Source: JBMYRH01 sp049602155
GTDB lineage: Bacteria > Myxococcota_A > UBA9042 > PHBI01 > JBMYRH01
Assembly: GCA_049602155.1 (NCBI GenBank)
Contig: JBMYRH010000002.1
Coordinates: forward strand, 1 to 64,000
Direction: 5' to 3'
DNA length: 64,000 nt
The notes beneath the pieces are model-generated. The model saw only the letters and a program-made list of their open reading frames with translations, made no database searches and had not been told where the DNA came from. Numbering within the stretch: position 1 is the first letter of the stretch; each line of letters starts with the position of its first letter. Positions 44,555-51,769 of this stretch are shown piece after piece. Both the position numbers and the translations under genes were made by a program.

Positions 44555-45163
44555 TTAATCTTCGCTGCTCTCTTCGCTGCTCTCCTCGCCCTCTTCCTCG
44601 ACAGGTGCGGTGGAGACCTTCATACGGATGAGCTTGAAGTCCTTACGGTAGATCGCCTCTACCCCGTCGGGCATCGTGATCTCGGAGACCATGATCTCGG
44701 CGAACTCACCGGTCACAGGCGTCATGTCAAACTCGATGGCGCTGGGGATGTCCCCGGCTTTGCAGCGCACCTTCAAGAAATCACGGTGCTGCTCGACCTT
44801 CGCGCCGAGCTTCTCCATGGGGGACTGCCCTACGCGCTGGAAGGGCACCTTCAAGGTGAGCATCGTCTCCTCGGTGATCTCCATGAAGTCGACGTGCACC
44901 AACTTGCGCTTCCAAGGGTGAACCTGGAGGTCCTTCACGATCGCCATACGATCGGAGCCGTCGACGCTGATCTGAGCCACGGAGTTACGCCCCAGTGGTC
45001 CGCCGAGGAGCTTGACGACCGCCTTGGGGTCGAAAGAGAGCGCCATCGGCTCGTTGCCATTGCCGTAAATGACGCCCGGCACTTCGCCGGTTGCGCGGAG
45101 GCGGCGGTTCGGGCCCTTGCCGGTCTCCGAACGCTTCGTCGCGGTTAAGGTAGGTAGTGACAT
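44555..45163 (-). CDS. rplY: 50S ribosomal protein L25 (CTC-type, long form)
   Basis: This 202-residue L25/TL5-CTC protein binds 5S rRNA. N-terminal L25 domain: TATKRSETGKGPNRRLRATGEVPGVIYG; C-terminal CTC domain: PVTGEFAEIMVSEITMPDGVE; the end is acidic (EEEGEESSEESSED). ATG 45163 follows AGGA; an in-frame ATG at 45229 adds 22 unconserved residues. It is followed by pth. A 195-bp leader with a 10-bp-stem hairpin separates it from the upstream tRNA-Gln. Confidence 0.95.
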   Translation of the reverse strand: MSLPTLTATKRSETGKGPNRRLRATGEVPGVIYGNGNEPMALSFDPKAVVKLLGGPLGRNSVAQISVDGSDRMAIVKDLQVHPWKRKLVHVDFMEITEETMLTLKVPFQRVGQSPMEKLGAKVEQHRDFLKVRCKAGDIPSAIEFDMTPVTGEFAEIMVSEITMPDGVEAIYRKDFKLIRMKVSTAPVEEEGEESSEESSED

Positions 45164-45291
45164 GATGTGTTGTCCTGAGCTTGGCGTCCCCAAAGTATCC
45201 TCGACTCTCGAGGGCATGTTCGGTTTCACCGCCTACAGCGCCCCTCCCTGTCAGGTGGACGCCTTCAGCTTGAGTTCTCGTTGTCGTGTCT

Positions 45292-45322
45292 CGAGAGGCA
45301 GCCTCAGTGAGTCTGCCTCTCG
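45292..45322 (-). promoter_or_regulatory. 10-bp-stem hairpin in the rplY leader
   Basis: Perfect inverted arms CGAGAGGCAG (45292-45301) and CTGCCTCTCG (45313-45322) lie between tRNA-Gln and rplY. There is no following T-tract. It may be a processing site between the tRNA and the mRNA, or an autoregulatory site for L25; this is inference. Confidence 0.4.
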
Positions 45323-45358
45323 GTACCTTTCTCATTGGACCGTGAAGATCCGTGTAGT

Positions 45359-45429
45359 TTGGGGCGGCAGGACTCGAACCTGCGATGCGGATACCAAAAA
45401 CCCGTGTCTTGCCACTTGACGACGCCCCA
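45359..45429 (-). tRNA. tRNA-Gln (anticodon UUG)
   Basis: A full cloverleaf can be drawn on the minus strand: 7-bp acceptor (TGGGGCG with CGCCCCA), 3-bp D stem, 5-bp anticodon stem CGGGT/ATCCG with loop TTTTGGT giving anticodon TTG (Gln), a short variable loop and a T arm GCAGG-TTCGAAT-CCTGC. It is 71 nt; CCA is not encoded. It sits upstream of rplY on the same strand. Confidence 0.95.
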
Positions 45430-45607
45430 TTAACTTTGCGCCTCACCTGTCGCGCGCCCTGAGGTGCCCGAAGGTGTTTATTCTATCATTTCAATGCATT
45501 GGCCTGATTGGGTGACCGTTGGTCCCAATCGGGCGCCAGTGCGTAACATGCACCCCACACCGTGTCAACGATGCTCTCATGCGTTGTTTAGACTCTCCCA
45601 CGGCCAC

Positions 45608-46531
45608 TCAGGGTCTATAGGGGGGGAGCAGCTCATCTCCAAGGGCCTCTTTGACCATCTTCCACGGGCGCGCCCGGCGTGCAGGGAGCGTCTCTTCGGG
45701 GAGGACCAAAGAGGCGTGCGGGGGCAGCGGTCCGATCTCGTAGTCGAGCAGCACCATGAAGTCGCGCCGCTGGTCGTCGAAGGTCCCGATGCCCTCGATT
45801 TGAAGGCTGCCGGCGACGAGCTCATGAGGCGCGTCGACGCGCCTGGCGATACGGCCCTTCACCGTCAGGGGCTTGTGGCTCGCTGCCATCCAGATTTTCC
45901 AGTCTTCGTCATGCTCACGAAGCGCCTTGAGCGCCTCGGGCTCAAGGGGGCGCGGCGCGACGGCGCTGTCGAGCCCGACCCGCTCCCATCGGACCCGCAC
46001 ACCAGACATCGTCGTCTCACCCTCGGGGTCCTCTCGGAAGATCATATAAGGGCCGAAGGCTTCAAGGACGGACGGGCCGATGTCATGGGCCTCTCTAAGG
46101 AGTTGATGCTGGGGAGCACCGACGGTCTCACGGTCCATCCAAGGTCCCCAGCTGCGCCTCACCGCGAGCGCCTTGCCGTCGAAGACAGCCTGCCGCCCGT
46201 CTTGCCGCCCCTCTGGTGCGACGACTGGGTCGGTCCAAAAGCGCAGCTCTTCGATGCGGAACGCCTGACGCTTCCCGCGATAGACCTCGCGCGTGACCGA
46301 GATGGAGCGGCCAGAGCTCGCTCCAACCTGCCTGAGTACGAAGGTGCCCACCATCCTCAAGTGATGGGGCTCGGCGCCTTGCATAGGGAGGTCCGTCGCT
46401 TGGACGGCGTCCGGGCTCGCCTCCTGACGGACACCAGCCATCGCCTCCTCAAGGCGCGCTGCGCGTTGCTCGCTGGGCGTGCACCCACCGGTGAGCAGGG
46501 CGAGACCAAGCAGGATCCAGATCCCCCTCAC
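45608..46531 (-). CDS. Lipoprotein downstream of fmt, unknown function
   Basis: This 307-residue protein starts at GTG (46529-46531) overlapping the fmt stop as GTGA, so it is translationally coupled to fmt. The signal peptide ends LLTGGC (lipobox). The mature protein is mixed alpha/beta (MVGTFVLRQVGASSGRSISVTREVYRGKRQAFRIEELRFW), with repeated Trp/Arg-rich segments, reminiscent of LolA/LolB-like barrel lipoproteins but not clearly one. No enzyme motif. The frame is open to 46783 but the extra part overlaps fmt. Confidence 0.78.
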   Translation of the reverse strand: MRGIWILLGLALLTGGCTPSEQRAARLEEAMAGVRQEASPDAVQATDLPMQGAEPHHLRMVGTFVLRQVGASSGRSISVTREVYRGKRQAFRIEELRFWTDPVVAPEGRQDGRQAVFDGKALAVRRSWGPWMDRETVGAPQHQLLREAHDIGPSVLEAFGPYMIFREDPEGETTMSGVRVRWERVGLDSAVAPRPLEPEALKALREHDEDWKIWMAASHKPLTVKGRIARRVDAPHELVAGSLQIEGIGTFDDQRRDFMVLLDYEIGPLPPHASLVLPEETLPARRARPWKMVKEALGDELLPPYRP

Positions 46532-47469
46532 CTCAAGACCTCGCCTGAGTGGAGCGGGAACCCCGAGAGGAATGCGCCGACGTTGAGGGGCTTCTTGCCG
46601 GGGGCTTGGAGGGTCATCAAGCGCAGAACGGTGCCCTCGCCGCACGCCACATCGACCCCGGCAGGGGTGGCGGCCAAGATCGTCCCTGGAGGCGCCGTTG
46701 TCGTGGATGTTAAAGCTGTCGCAGGGGGATGGAGCTTCAGGGTTAGGCCCCGCTCCGAGTGGGTGCAGCGGGTGCCTGGCCAAGGATGCAGGCCGCGGAT
46801 CTGGCGATCGAGCTCTTCGGCCCTGCGGCGCCAGTCTAGGTCTCCGTCGGCCTTGGCGATCCGAGGAGCATAGGTCACCTCGTCCTCGTCTTGTGCCACA
46901 GGCGTGATGCCCTCTGCCTCCAGCTTCTCAAGGGTGTCTAGGAGGGCGGCTGCTCCGAGCTCGGCCAGGCGATCGTGGAGCGTGGAGGCGGTGTCCTCGG
47001 CAGAGATAGGGGTCCGCACGGTGTGCAGCATGTCGCCCGCGTCGAGCGCGCGCACCATCTGCATGATCGTGACACCGCTCTCGGAGTCTCCTGCCAGTAT
47101 GGCGCTCTGAATGGGGCTCGCTCCGCGCCACCGTGGGAGGATGCTCGCGTGGACGTTGATGCACCCCTGCGGAGGCAGCGCGAGCAGCTTCGGACCGAGG
47201 ATCCGACCAAAGGCTGCCACGACAGCGATATCGGGCCGATGACTGGAGAGCCACTCGCGGAAGGCCGGCGTGCCGACTGAGTCAGGCTGAAGCAGTGGGA
47301 CCTTCGCTTGCCGTGCCACGGCGGCCACTGGTGTCGGGACAAGCTTTCGGCCACGACCGGAGGGGCGATCAGGTTGCGACACGACGGCGACGACGTCATG
47401 CGCAGAGCTGAGCAGCGCGCTCAGGGAGATCGCTGCCAACTCAGGGGTCCCCATGAAGGCGATACGCAC
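46528..47469 (-). CDS. fmt: Methionyl-tRNA formyltransferase
   Basis: This 313-residue enzyme formylates initiator Met-tRNA from 10-formyl-THF. Motifs: MRIAFMGTPELAA, CINVHASILPRWRGASPIQ (catalytic His/Asn region), SGVTIMQMVRALDAGDML, and a C-terminal OB-like domain with ADGDLDWRRRAEELDRQIRGLHPWPG. Start is GTG. It lies 14 bp after def, the conserved def-fmt pair, and overlaps the next lipoprotein. Confidence 0.96.
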   Translation of the reverse strand: MRIAFMGTPELAAISLSALLSSAHDVVAVVSQPDRPSGRGRKLVPTPVAAVARQAKVPLLQPDSVGTPAFREWLSSHRPDIAVVAAFGRILGPKLLALPPQGCINVHASILPRWRGASPIQSAILAGDSESGVTIMQMVRALDAGDMLHTVRTPISAEDTASTLHDRLAELGAAALLDTLEKLEAEGITPVAQDEDEVTYAPRIAKADGDLDWRRRAEELDRQIRGLHPWPGTRCTHSERGLTLKLHPPATALTSTTTAPPGTILAATPAGVDVACGEGTVLRLMTLQAPGKKPLNVGAFLSGFPLHSGEVLR

Positions 47470-47483
47470 GGCTGTCGAAGCTC

Positions 47484-48047
47484 CTAGGCGTCTTGGGACT
47501 CGTCGTGGATCGCGCGGATAGCGTCGATCGTATCGTCTTCACGCTGCAGCTCTTGGTCGCGCAAGTATTCCCGGACCACGAGCTTACGCTTCACGGCGTT
47601 GAGCCGATCCACGAAGCAGACGCCGTTCAGGTGATCGATCTCATGCTGAATGCAGATCGAGAGCAGACCGTCGGCGTGCAGGTCAACCTCCCCGCCATCC
47701 AAGTCGTAGGCTTGGACGTGGATCTCTTCCTTCCTGCGCACCTCGGCCGCGAGCCCTGGGAACGAGAGGCAGCCCTCTTCGTAGGTCGTGCGGCCGTGGC
47801 TCTCGACGATCACCGGGTTCACCAGGTGGAGCAGGCTCTTGGGGTCGCCATCCTGCTCGACGTCGACCGTAATGAGGCGGATGTTCTTGGCGACCTGGGG
47901 GGCCGCCAGGCCGATGCCATGGGACAAATACATGGTCTCAGCCATGGCTTGTCCAAAGTCGAAGAGTGCGCCGTCGATCTCGAGGATGTCGGCGCTTCGC
48001 CGAGTCAGGATCGAGTCGGGGTAAATAACGAGGGGTAAACGTGCCAT
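47484..48047 (-). CDS. def: Peptide deformylase
   Basis: This 187-residue metalloenzyme removes the N-formyl group from nascent proteins. All three motifs are intact: GIGLAAPQV, EGCLSFPG (metal Cys) and QHEIDHLNG (HExxH). The C-terminal tail (QREDDTIDAIRAIHDESQDA) is acidic. Start at ATG 48047; the frame is open to 48140 but that overlaps the upstream gene. Confidence 0.97.
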   Translation of the reverse strand: MARLPLVIYPDSILTRRSADILEIDGALFDFGQAMAETMYLSHGIGLAAPQVAKNIRLITVDVEQDGDPKSLLHLVNPVIVESHGRTTYEEGCLSFPGLAAEVRRKEEIHVQAYDLDGGEVDLHADGLLSICIQHEIDHLNGVCFVDRLNAVKRKLVVREYLRDQELQREDDTIDAIRAIHDESQDA

Positions 48048-48054
48048 TACAGCC

Positions 48055-48903
48055 TCATGCTCGGGTGCTATTCCCCGCCTCGAGCGCAGACTCGTAGCGG
48101 GACTGGTAGGTGGTGTGTCCGAGGATCGCGAAGGCGTCATCGAGGCCTTGTCCGATCTCGCTCAAAGAGTCGATCTCCGCGGGGCCGACCGGCTCATGCC
48201 AGCCGCTGGGGGTGTAGAGGTGCTTCAGTGCGTCGTACTGCTGTCGAACGACGTAGGTGCTCGCACCAGGCTGCAGCTCCAGGATGGCGTGGTAATCACC
48301 AAAGCGGATGTCGTTGAGCTTATCGCTCAAGGACGGTCCCACGCTGGTCGAGCGCAAGGTCGCGCTTCGACGGGGCGTGTCGAGGGCGCTGTTCACCAGG
48401 CTTGGCATCGGAGGATCCGGGAGCACGCCGAGGTCTGTCGCGGCGCCGTCGATGCTCGCGAGGACGGCGGCCTCGCTGAGGACCTCGGTCATCGGTGTCT
48501 CGGCATGGGCGATCGCCGCGAGGACGCTGGCCTCACTGGATTGCTCGGTCATGGGTGTGTCTGGCGCGTCGAGGGCCGCGACGAGATCAGCCTCATCGAT
48601 CTGCTCGGTCGGGTGGCCAGCGTCGCGCCTGGGGCCACGAAAGTCATCGAGGAGCACGACGGGATCCATCCCCGTGCCGAGCCTCAAGACGGTGATCTCT
48701 TCGAGGAGATCAGCGGCCCAACCCTCGGCATCATCTCCGACCTCTCCCACCGGGACCAACATCACGTCCGGAGTGACGGAGCTCGCCAGTGTGCGGCAGC
48801 TGGAGGCCCCTGCGGCGCTCATGACGCGGTGGCCGGCGTCGGTGAGGCGCTGGCCCAGCTGCTCGCTCTGCGCGTGATCAAAGCCGGCGGTGAGGATTCT
48901 CAT
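48055..48903 (-). CDS. Pseudo-receiver / degenerate J-domain protein
   Basis: This 282-residue cytosolic protein lies 7 bp upstream of def. N-terminal about 1-90 resembles a response-regulator receiver (MRILTAGFDHAQSEQLGQRL, TPDVMLVPV) but lacks the phospho-acceptor Asp at the expected place. Residues about 98-156 contain three tandem copies of a roughly 20-residue acidic repeat (PMTEQSSEASVLAAIAHAET type). The C-terminal 75 residues look like a J-domain (FGDYHAILELQPGASTYVVRQQYDALKHLY, then DDAFAILGHTTYQSRYESAL) without HPD, so Hsp70 stimulation is not expected. Such proteins occur in Myxococcota; the role is unknown. Confidence 0.72.
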   Translation of the reverse strand: MRILTAGFDHAQSEQLGQRLTDAGHRVMSAAGASSCRTLASSVTPDVMLVPVGEVGDDAEGWAADLLEEITVLRLGTGMDPVVLLDDFRGPRRDAGHPTEQIDEADLVAALDAPDTPMTEQSSEASVLAAIAHAETPMTEVLSEAAVLASIDGAATDLGVLPDPPMPSLVNSALDTPRRSATLRSTSVGPSLSDKLNDIRFGDYHAILELQPGASTYVVRQQYDALKHLYTPSGWHEPVGPAEIDSLSEIGQGLDDAFAILGHTTYQSRYESALEAGNSTRA

Positions 48904-48990
48904 AGGCGCGGAACATAGTCGAACGCCTCGCCCGGGGCCAGCATCGAGTAGGCCGGCACGCAGTGTGCCGGTTTGTCCCCCTCGGCTCGC

Positions 48991-49803
48991 CTAACGCAGC
49001 TCGGCTTCAGGGGCCAGGTGGAAACCACCCAGGGCTTCGAGATCGAAGCCGGCTGTGGGCTCGGCGCCTTCGGTCGCGAGGTCCCGGATGCGCACATATC
49101 GGACCTCTGCGAGGCCCAAGTCAGCGAGATCAAAAGCGTCACCGCCCACGATGTCAGCCATCAGGGGGACGACCTCGCAGGGGTCGAAGTCTTGGCGCGG
49201 CCGCCAGCCTGCGCAGCCATCGTCAAAGCCCTCTTCACGGTCGGGATCGCAGGGGTAGGTGTACCATGTCTCACCGTCCTCGCTGACAGAGACCTCGCCA
49301 AGCTCGGCGAAGGGGTTGGTTGGATCTCCCCCGATCCAAAAGGGGTTCTCCCAGATCACGAAGTCGGGGCCCTCACCGTCGATCAGGGAGCGGGCTCCAA
49401 ACCCGAGCACAATCTCGCCCCCGACCCCAAGGCTCAGGACATCGAGGGAGCCTGAGCTCACGCTCCCCTGCACTGGTGGACCGAGCACGACCTCGGGCAT
49501 CTCGCTCTGGCCGAACCCGGCGTTGACCCCCGGCTCGAACGAGATGACCTCACTGGCGTAGGGCAGGGAGGGGGGGCAGACGACAGGGGGCTCTGCGTCG
49601 GCCTCCGGCCCCACGGCGTCGACCTCCGTGTCCATGCCGTCCACGAACGATTCATCGATGACGGCGTCCTGGGGTCGCTCAAGGCCGTCCCAATCTGCGG
49701 CCGCGCCGCTCGCGTCGGTCCCCGGCAAGGGAGCTGACTCGCCATCACATCCGAGGCCAACGCACATGGAGAAAAGCAGGGTGAGGAGCATTGTACGTGA
49801 CAT
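48991..49803 (-). CDS. Surface lipoprotein under cobalamin riboswitch control
   Basis: This 270-residue protein has a signal peptide ending VGLGC (lipobox), an acidic linker, and a folded beta-rich domain (about 90-265): DVLSLGVGGEIVLGFGARSL, GPDFVIWENPFWIGG, GEVSVSEDGETWYTYPC, GGDAFDLADLGLAEVRYVRIRDL. This pattern is known from cell-surface proteins of several phyla and resembles discoidin-like folds. The leader on the same strand is a cobalamin riboswitch, so expression should drop when B12 is plentiful. It may capture B12 or B12-bound carriers at the surface. There is no nearby btuB. The Shine-Dalgarno AAAGGT precedes the ATG. Confidence 0.82.
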   Translation of the reverse strand: MSRTMLLTLLFSMCVGLGCDGESAPLPGTDASGAAADWDGLERPQDAVIDESFVDGMDTEVDAVGPEADAEPPVVCPPSLPYASEVISFEPGVNAGFGQSEMPEVVLGPPVQGSVSSGSLDVLSLGVGGEIVLGFGARSLIDGEGPDFVIWENPFWIGGDPTNPFAELGEVSVSEDGETWYTYPCDPDREEGFDDGCAGWRPRQDFDPCEVVPLMADIVGGDAFDLADLGLAEVRYVRIRDLATEGAEPTAGFDLEALGGFHLAPEAELR

Positions 49804-49817
49804 CGTCGCTACCTTTC

Positions 49818-49832
49818 GCCTCCGCCCGAGGC
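49818..49832 (-). promoter_or_regulatory. Expression-platform hairpin next to the Shine-Dalgarno
   Basis: GCCTC-GGGCG-GAGGC on the minus strand forms a short stem just before GAAAGGTAG, the ribosome-binding site of the lipoprotein gene. It lies between the riboswitch 3' end and the start codon, consistent with translational control. This is inference. Confidence 0.4.
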
Positions 49833-49850
49833 GCGCATGAGTGGGCTGAA

Positions 49851-50056
49851 CGGTGGCAGTCTCTGGCTCTCTGAGCCGTCAGGTTGGGCTCGGATTACAG
49901 TTGCGGGGGCAGCGCCGGCATCTCACCGGCTTCCTACTCAATCGTTCGAGGGCGGAATAGCACAGGCCGGAAATGGAATCTACGAGATGGTTACCCCGCG
50001 TTTTTCGCGGGCATCGTGGGCTAGGAGCAGACGCGGAAGGGATGACACGTGCACCT
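49851..50056 (-). promoter_or_regulatory. Cobalamin (B12) riboswitch
   Basis: On the minus strand the leader of the lipoprotein gene contains the most conserved cobalamin-riboswitch core: AGGAAGCCGGTGAGATGCCGG, described in parts as AGGAAGCCGGTG and GCTGCCCCCGCAACTGTAA, followed by a B12-box-like GAGCCAGAGACTGCCACC near 49852-49868. A GGTGC element near 50052-50056 likely marks the 5' side. A hairpin (CCCGCG/CGCGGG, 49995-50011) lies within. The L5/L13 CCACTG-type element is not obvious, so it may be a shortened variant. Nothing on the plus strand here looks coding. Confidence 0.85.
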
Positions 50057-50107
50057 TTTTGACCGGGGGCCCAGCAGGGCAGACAATGAGCGAGGTCTTA
50101 TCAAAGT

Positions 50108-50123
50108 TGGCACGCGCTTTGCT
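50108..50123 (+). promoter_or_regulatory. Sigma-54 (RpoN) promoter for the diguanylate cyclase operon
   Basis: TGGCAC-N5-TTGCT matches the -24/-12 consensus exactly, with the TGGCAC at 50108-50113 and TTGC at 50119-50122. It sits 47 bp upstream of the GGDEF gene start, in a non-coding gap. Transcription would start near 50134. Expression would need an enhancer-binding protein; its site is not identified. Confidence 0.75.
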
Positions 50124-50169
50124 TCTGTACTGAATCGAGGCGCCCGGTGGTGCCCACGGAGGTAAGACG

Positions 50170-50847
50170 ATGATTCAAACTCCCGATTCAACGATGATGG
50201 CGACTCGCCAGGGCCTGTACGAGCACGCGATGAGCGAACTAGACCGATTGCAGACCGAGAATGCCGGCCTCCGTGCCGAAATCGACGAACTGCGCGTCTA
50301 TCGTCGCCTAGCCTACCGCGACCCCCTCACCGGTTTACGTAACCGACGCTACCTCGACGAGCGCCTCCGAGAGGAGATGCAGCGCGCGAGGCGCCACGCT
50401 GACCCGACCTTCTCCGTGCTTGTCTTTGACCTTAACGACTTCAAAGGCATCAATGACGTGCACGGCCACGGAGTCGGTGATGATTGCCTCCGCTTCATCG
50501 CCAAATTCCTCGAGGAGAACCTCCGCGAGCACGACATCTGCTGCCGCACCGGGGGCGACGAGTTTACCGCGATCCTGCCTGAGTCGGACAGCATGGGCGC
50601 CGAGCTCTTAGTGGTGCGCCTCCGCGAACGGTTAGCGCGAGCGAATGCGGGCCGTGATGTCCCTGTTCACCTGAGCATCGGCATCGCGACGTGGCCCGAG
50701 GATGGCGGCGATTCGGACGATCTGCTTGAGGCTGCCGACCGCGCAATGTTCCGCGACAAGGCCTACCAGCGTGGCGATCGTCTGCCCCGCAATGGTCGCC
50801 GCGACCAGACGCTGCCTTGGACGGGGCTTCAGCCGCAGCCGGAGTGA
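50170..50847 (+). CDS. Diguanylate cyclase (GGDEF) with N-terminal coiled coil
   Basis: This 225-residue cytosolic protein makes cyclic di-GMP from two GTP. Residues about 17-46 form a short coiled coil for dimerisation. The GGDEF domain (about 48-210) has DPLTGLRNRR, FDLNDFKGIND, an intact active site GGDEF (128-132) and an intact inhibitory site RxxD (REHD, 119-122) five residues before it, so it should be active and product-inhibited. No sensor domain is present. It is driven by a sigma-54 promoter and overlaps the next radical SAM gene by 4 bp (GTGA). Confidence 0.93.
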   Translation: MIQTPDSTMMATRQGLYEHAMSELDRLQTENAGLRAEIDELRVYRRLAYRDPLTGLRNRRYLDERLREEMQRARRHADPTFSVLVFDLNDFKGINDVHGHGVGDDCLRFIAKFLEENLREHDICCRTGGDEFTAILPESDSMGAELLVVRLRERLARANAGRDVPVHLSIGIATWPEDGGDSDDLLEAADRAMFRDKAYQRGDRLPRNGRRDQTLPWTGLQPQPE

Positions 50848-51713
50848 TCGACTCGGCCCGGCTCGCGGCAGCGATAGCCTGGGCAGAGGTCCACTACGCA
50901 GCCTGTGATGTGTGCGCCGAAGGGTGCGGCGTCAATCGGCTGACGGGTGAGCAAGGGCACTGCGGCTTGGGAGAGCACGGCCGCGTCTATAAGGAGTATT
51001 TACACTTGGGGGAGGAGCGCTCTCTGCTGCCCTCACACACCATCTACCTGAGCGGATGCAACCTCCGCTGTGTCTTTTGCAGCGACTTGGGTCCCGTGAC
51101 CCAGCCCCAGAGACACGGTGTGATTTTGCCGCCTGAGGCGCTGGCCCAACGCATCGCCAAGAGACGCGCTGAAGGGGCGCGCAACGTGAACTTCGTAGGA
51201 GGATTGCCCGACGTCAACGTGCTCTACATTTTGCGAACCTTGAGTCACTGCCCAGAGGACACCCATGTCGTCTGGAACACCAACTTGTGGACCACTGAAG
51301 AGGCGATGGAGCGCCTCACAGGGGTGGTGAGCACGTGGTTGGCAGACCTCAAGTTTGGTGACGACCGCTGCGCGTTGAAGCTCTCGGGGGCTAGGAATTA
51401 CCTCGAGACGCTTCACCGGCTCTTGCCCGTGGCGCAGCGGTCGGGTGAGCTGATCGTGCGTCATCTCTTGATGCCCGGGCACCTTGAGTGTTGCACGAAG
51501 CCCGCGCTGCAGTGGCTCGCGCGTCATGTCCCTGACGCGACCGTCAATATCATGACGGGCTATCACCCGTTCCAGCTCGCGGGGGGCAAGGGACCACTCG
51601 GTGGCCCCCTGTCTAAGGGCGAGCGCGAGGAGAGCGTCACGCTGGCCTCCACGCTCTTCGATGCCCGATTGCTTGTGGATGGCGAAGCGCTCAGCGCGGT
51701 TGGAGCGGCCTAG
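50844..51713 (+). CDS. Radical SAM protein, COG1313/PflX-like
   Basis: This 289-residue protein has an N-terminal Cys-rich part (ACDVCAEGCGVNRLTGEQGHC), then the radical SAM motif CxxxCxxC in SGCNLRCVFCSD, VNFVGGLPDV and WNTNLW. This layout matches the PflX/COG1313 family of uncharacterised Fe-S proteins related to pyruvate-formate-lyase activases. The substrate is unknown. The start is GTG at 50844 overlapping the diguanylate cyclase stop; a TTG at 50817 is in frame. Cotranscription with a cyclic-di-GMP enzyme is notable. Confidence 0.85.
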   Translation: MIDSARLAAAIAWAEVHYAACDVCAEGCGVNRLTGEQGHCGLGEHGRVYKEYLHLGEERSLLPSHTIYLSGCNLRCVFCSDLGPVTQPQRHGVILPPEALAQRIAKRRAEGARNVNFVGGLPDVNVLYILRTLSHCPEDTHVVWNTNLWTTEEAMERLTGVVSTWLADLKFGDDRCALKLSGARNYLETLHRLLPVAQRSGELIVRHLLMPGHLECCTKPALQWLARHVPDATVNIMTGYHPFQLAGGKGPLGGPLSKGEREESVTLASTLFDARLLVDGEALSAVGAA

Positions 51714-51769
51714 AGGTGGTCGCGGTCCGGGCAGGAATCCGGTATGACGGTGACCGGAGGTGATTGGGT

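Noticed and set aside
49837..50133. 98-codon plus-strand frame over the riboswitch
   Set aside because: It lies antisense to conserved riboswitch elements and shows no coding features.
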